Assembly: GCA_963797185.1 (NCBI GenBank)
Contig: CAWCON010000003.1
Location: 62,001-126,000 of the forward strand
DNA: 64,000 nucleotides
Direction: 5' to 3'
Origin: CAWCON01 sp963797185
GTDB lineage: Bacteria > Patescibacteriota > Saccharimonadia > Saccharimonadales > UBA4665
The position numbers and the translations under genes were made by a program. The notes under the pieces are model-generated. The model saw nothing but the letters and a program-made list of their open reading frames with translations. It had not been told where the DNA came from and searched no databases. Below are positions 61,824 to 64,000 of the stretch, in pieces (the stretch's first letter is position 1; the number at the start of each line of letters is the position of its first letter).

Positions 61824-62512
61824 AACCATTTACAACCAAGGGTATCATTTTGACACGGACGAACTTCGGTGAAGCAGATCGGATTATTACCGTGCTGACT
61901 CCTGATTACGGCAAGTTACGGCTGATGGCAAAAGGGGTCCGTAAGATTAAGTCAAAACTGGCTGGCGGAATTGAATTATTTAGCGTGAGTCACCTAACGC
62001 TCATCAAAGGCAAGGGAGAGTTACATACCTTAGTATCTACCAGATTACTGACGCACTATGGCCAGATAGTAAAAGACCTTAATCGTACAATGCTCGGTTA
62101 TGAGCTCATAAAACAGCTCAATAGAGCTACTGAAGAAGTCCCTGAAGCTGATTACTTTAACCTCCTACAGACAGCGTTTGAGTCATTGAATAATGAAGCA
62201 ATCAGTGTTGATCTTATTAACCAGTGGTTTAGCGTACAACTGTTGCGTCTCAGTGGGCAGTCACCCAATCTGAAAACAGATAATGAGGGCAACGAATTAC
62301 AGGCTGATGCTTGCTATGAATTTAACGTTGAAAGTATGACTCTCTTTCAAAGCGAACAAGGCAGTTTAGCCGCTAATCATATCAAGTTTTTAAGGTTGGC
62401 TTTTAGTGGTAATAAACCCGAGATTCTTCAAAAGATACATGGTCTTGATGGTCTGTTTCCTAGTACTTCTCCGTTGGTTCGAACTATGTTCCAGACCCAT
62501 ATTCGTTTATAA
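61820..62512 (+). CDS. recO: DNA repair protein RecO
   Basis: Encodes 230 residues. The N-terminal OB fold starts KGIILTRTNFGEADRIITVLTPDYGKLRLMAKGVRK, followed by the helical domain. The zinc cysteine cluster seen in several RecO proteins is absent (one Cys only). RecO loads RecA on SSB-coated DNA with RecR. Start ATG 61820 overlaps the receiver stop (ATGA). The glyS -10 box overlaps its TAA. Confidence 0.93.
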   Translation: MKPFTTKGIILTRTNFGEADRIITVLTPDYGKLRLMAKGVRKIKSKLAGGIELFSVSHLTLIKGKGELHTLVSTRLLTHYGQIVKDLNRTMLGYELIKQLNRATEEVPEADYFNLLQTAFESLNNEAISVDLINQWFSVQLLRLSGQSPNLKTDNEGNELQADACYEFNVESMTLFQSEQGSLAANHIKFLRLAFSGNKPEILQKIHGLDGLFPSTSPLVRTMFQTHIRL

Positions 62513-62513
62513 T
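62508..62513 (+). promoter_or_regulatory. glyS -10 box, leaderless, inside the recO stop
   Basis: TATAAT contains the recO TAA stop (62510-62512) and lies 8 bases before ATG 62522. Confidence 0.5.
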
Positions 62514-62521
62514 CGTCCCTA

Positions 62522-63898
62522 ATGAGTAGCGTTAATCTTGAGGATATTGTTAGTCTAGCGAAGCGTCGAGGTTTCATCTATCAGGGTAGTGAAATTTATG
62601 GTGGTTTAGCTGGAACATGGGATTACGGTCCACTGGGCGTGGCTTTAAAGCGTAATATTATGACACTCTGGTGGAAGATGTTTGTGGAAGATCGAGAAGA
62701 TATACTTGGTGTTGATGCGGCTATTCTTATGAATCAGAAAGTATGGCAGGCGAGTGGTCACGTTGATACGTTCACCGATCCGCTAGTAGAGTGCTCTAAT
62801 TGCCATAGCCGATTCCGTGCCGACAAGATCGATACCTCAAAATGCCCAGCCTGCGGCAAAGAAGGTACTTTTGGTAAGCCGAGGCAGTTTAATATGATGT
62901 TTAGGACAAGAATTGGCCCTTTGGCAGATGAGATAAACATTCAATTTAATCAGGATGCTCATGCTGGCGAGACAGTAACTCTAAGGGAAGGTGAGCACTA
63001 TCAGGCCGGAACCAATGATGTTTATCTACGGCCAGAAACTGCTCAGGGTATTTTTACGAATTATAAGAATGTTGTTGATAGTTTTTATCCTGCCATACCG
63101 TTTGGTATCGCACAACAGGGGAAGGCTTTTCGAAATGAAATTTCACCTCGCGACTTTATTTTTCGAAGCAGAGAATTTGAACAGATGGAAATTGAATATT
63201 TTGTTCACCCAGACCAGTGGGAGACAGTATTCGAAGACTGGGTGAAACGAGTGCATGAATGGTGCGAGGCGCTTGGCTTACCTAAGGAATCCGTGCATGA
63301 ACTAGAAGTACCAGATCAAGATCGAGCCCATTACAGTAAGCGTACTATTGATTTTGAATTTGACTTCCCGATCGGCCGTGAGGAGTTATTGGGGTTAGCA
63401 TATCGCACCGATTTCGATTTAAAGAATATTGAACGTGTGAGTGGTAAGAGTATGGAATACCGACCAAAGGATGGTGGTGAGTCATTTGTGCCACATGTTA
63501 TTGAGCCCTCCTTCGGTGTTGAGCGGGCGCTTATGGCGGTGCTGACGGCTGCTTACACTACGGATACAGTGAATGAGGAAGAGCGGATTTATCTTAAGCT
63601 TCCTCAACAGCTTGCACCAATCAGAGTGGCGGTTTTCCCTCTGTTAAAGAATAAACCAGAACTAACCACCAAAGCCAGAACTGTTTATGAGACATTACAC
63701 CGAAATTTGAAGTCAGTAATGTGGGACGACAACGGCAATATCGGTAAACGCTATCGCCGGCAGGATGAAATCGGGACACCGCACTGTGTCACGGTTGATT
63801 TTCAGACTCTTGACGATAACACTGTTACGTTACGAGATCGAGATACTACCGAACAACATCGGGTGTCAATCGATGACCTGACGAAAACATTAGCGTAG
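62522..63898 (+). CDS. glyS: Glycyl-tRNA synthetase, alpha2 class II type
   Basis: Encodes 458 residues. Class II motifs: GFIYQGSEIYGGLAGTWDYGP at the start, RPETAQG(I)FTNYKN, motif 2 FRNEISPRDFIFRSREFEQME, and motif 3 IEPSFGVERALMAVL. A zinc-finger-like CSNC...CPACG segment sits at about 95-120. It is the single-chain alpha2 enzyme, not the glyQ/glyS heterotetramer. It charges tRNA(Gly) and, in many bacteria, is the gene after recO. Confidence 0.97.
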   Translation: MSSVNLEDIVSLAKRRGFIYQGSEIYGGLAGTWDYGPLGVALKRNIMTLWWKMFVEDREDILGVDAAILMNQKVWQASGHVDTFTDPLVECSNCHSRFRADKIDTSKCPACGKEGTFGKPRQFNMMFRTRIGPLADEINIQFNQDAHAGETVTLREGEHYQAGTNDVYLRPETAQGIFTNYKNVVDSFYPAIPFGIAQQGKAFRNEISPRDFIFRSREFEQMEIEYFVHPDQWETVFEDWVKRVHEWCEALGLPKESVHELEVPDQDRAHYSKRTIDFEFDFPIGREELLGLAYRTDFDLKNIERVSGKSMEYRPKDGGESFVPHVIEPSFGVERALMAVLTAAYTTDTVNEEERIYLKLPQQLAPIRVAVFPLLKNKPELTTKARTVYETLHRNLKSVMWDDNGNIGKRYRRQDEIGTPHCVTVDFQTLDDNTVTLRDRDTTEQHRVSIDDLTKTLA

Positions 63899-63950
63899 CG
63901 CTACCGTCCATCTTTAAGGTTTAGTTGTTGAAGAGTGCTTATTATGGCAT

Positions 63951-63956
63951 TATACT
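63951..63956 (+). promoter_or_regulatory. Promoter of the last, partial gene
   Basis: TATACT lies 6 bases before ATG 63963. TTGAAG (63928-63933) is 17 bases upstream of it, making a full -35/-10 pair with a leaderless start. Confidence 0.55.
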
Positions 63957-63962
63957 GTGGCT

Positions 63963-64000
63963 ATGAGAGTTGAAGAGACGAGCCCACGATCTTTCGGATT
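63963..64000 (+). CDS. Start of an unidentified gene (cut by the window end)
   Basis: Only MRVEETSPRSFG is visible. It is supported by the promoter directly upstream and by an open frame to the edge; nothing can be said of its product. Confidence 0.45.
   Translation, partial: MRVEETSPRSFG

Overview
The window looks like a chromosome fragment of a Patescibacteria/CPR bacterium, most likely Candidatus Saccharibacteria (TM7) or a close relative. This rests on gene content and order (compact hpf-secA-prfB-ftsEX and rpsB-tsf-frr-rseP-proS runs without the usual pyrH, cdsA or dxr), short versions of housekeeping proteins, a very large surface protein of CPR style, and tight packing with many 4-30 nt overlaps. 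TGA is an ordinary stop (for example at the ends of the rseP-like, CPBP and hpf genes) and RF1 and RF2 are both present, so the code is standard. No rRNA, tRNA, CRISPR array or transposase was seen, and no gene-free stretch reaches 300 bases.

Region 1 (1-24480) is a surface locus. It holds the C-terminal 5268 codons of a giant protein built from repeated units (tail-fibre-like collar, fibronectin-like pair, seven-bladed LVIVD propeller), two small membrane proteins, a protein with three LamG domains, a putative clan GH-A glycoside hydrolase ending in a type I dockerin, and, overlapping it, a membrane-anchored protein with a cohesin-like domain. The last two could form a two-gene, cellulosome-like enzyme docking system on the cell surface.

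Region 2 (24481-32100) carries parA-parB, lepB (convergent with parB), two unknown membrane proteins, a DegP/HtrA protease, and the minus-strand set rpmE-prfA-prmC.

Region 3 (32100-43800) is a translation and membrane-proteolysis block: rpsB with a structured leader, tsf, frr, rseP-like, CPBP protease, proS, greA, lysS, a seven-helix heliorhodopsin-family protein that lacks the retinal lysine, a HAD phosphatase, a Cas4/RecB-like nuclease, serS and hpf.

Region 4 (43800-55500) has secA, an M16 peptidase, prfB, ftsE-ftsX, a coiled-coil CHAP peptidoglycan hydrolase, ctpA, pyrG and a single-domain response regulator. FtsEX plus the coiled-coil hydrolase suggests division-linked wall cleavage.

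Region 5 (55500-64000) has rpmA, a TRM11-like methyltransferase, a YbhN-type membrane protein, xseA-xseB, a small methyltransferase, a membrane-anchored protein, a degenerate kinase/receiver pair in which both phospho-acceptors are glutamate, recO, glyS, and the first codons of one more gene. Several genes have a -10 hexamer 6-9 nt before the start codon, which points to frequent leaderless transcription.
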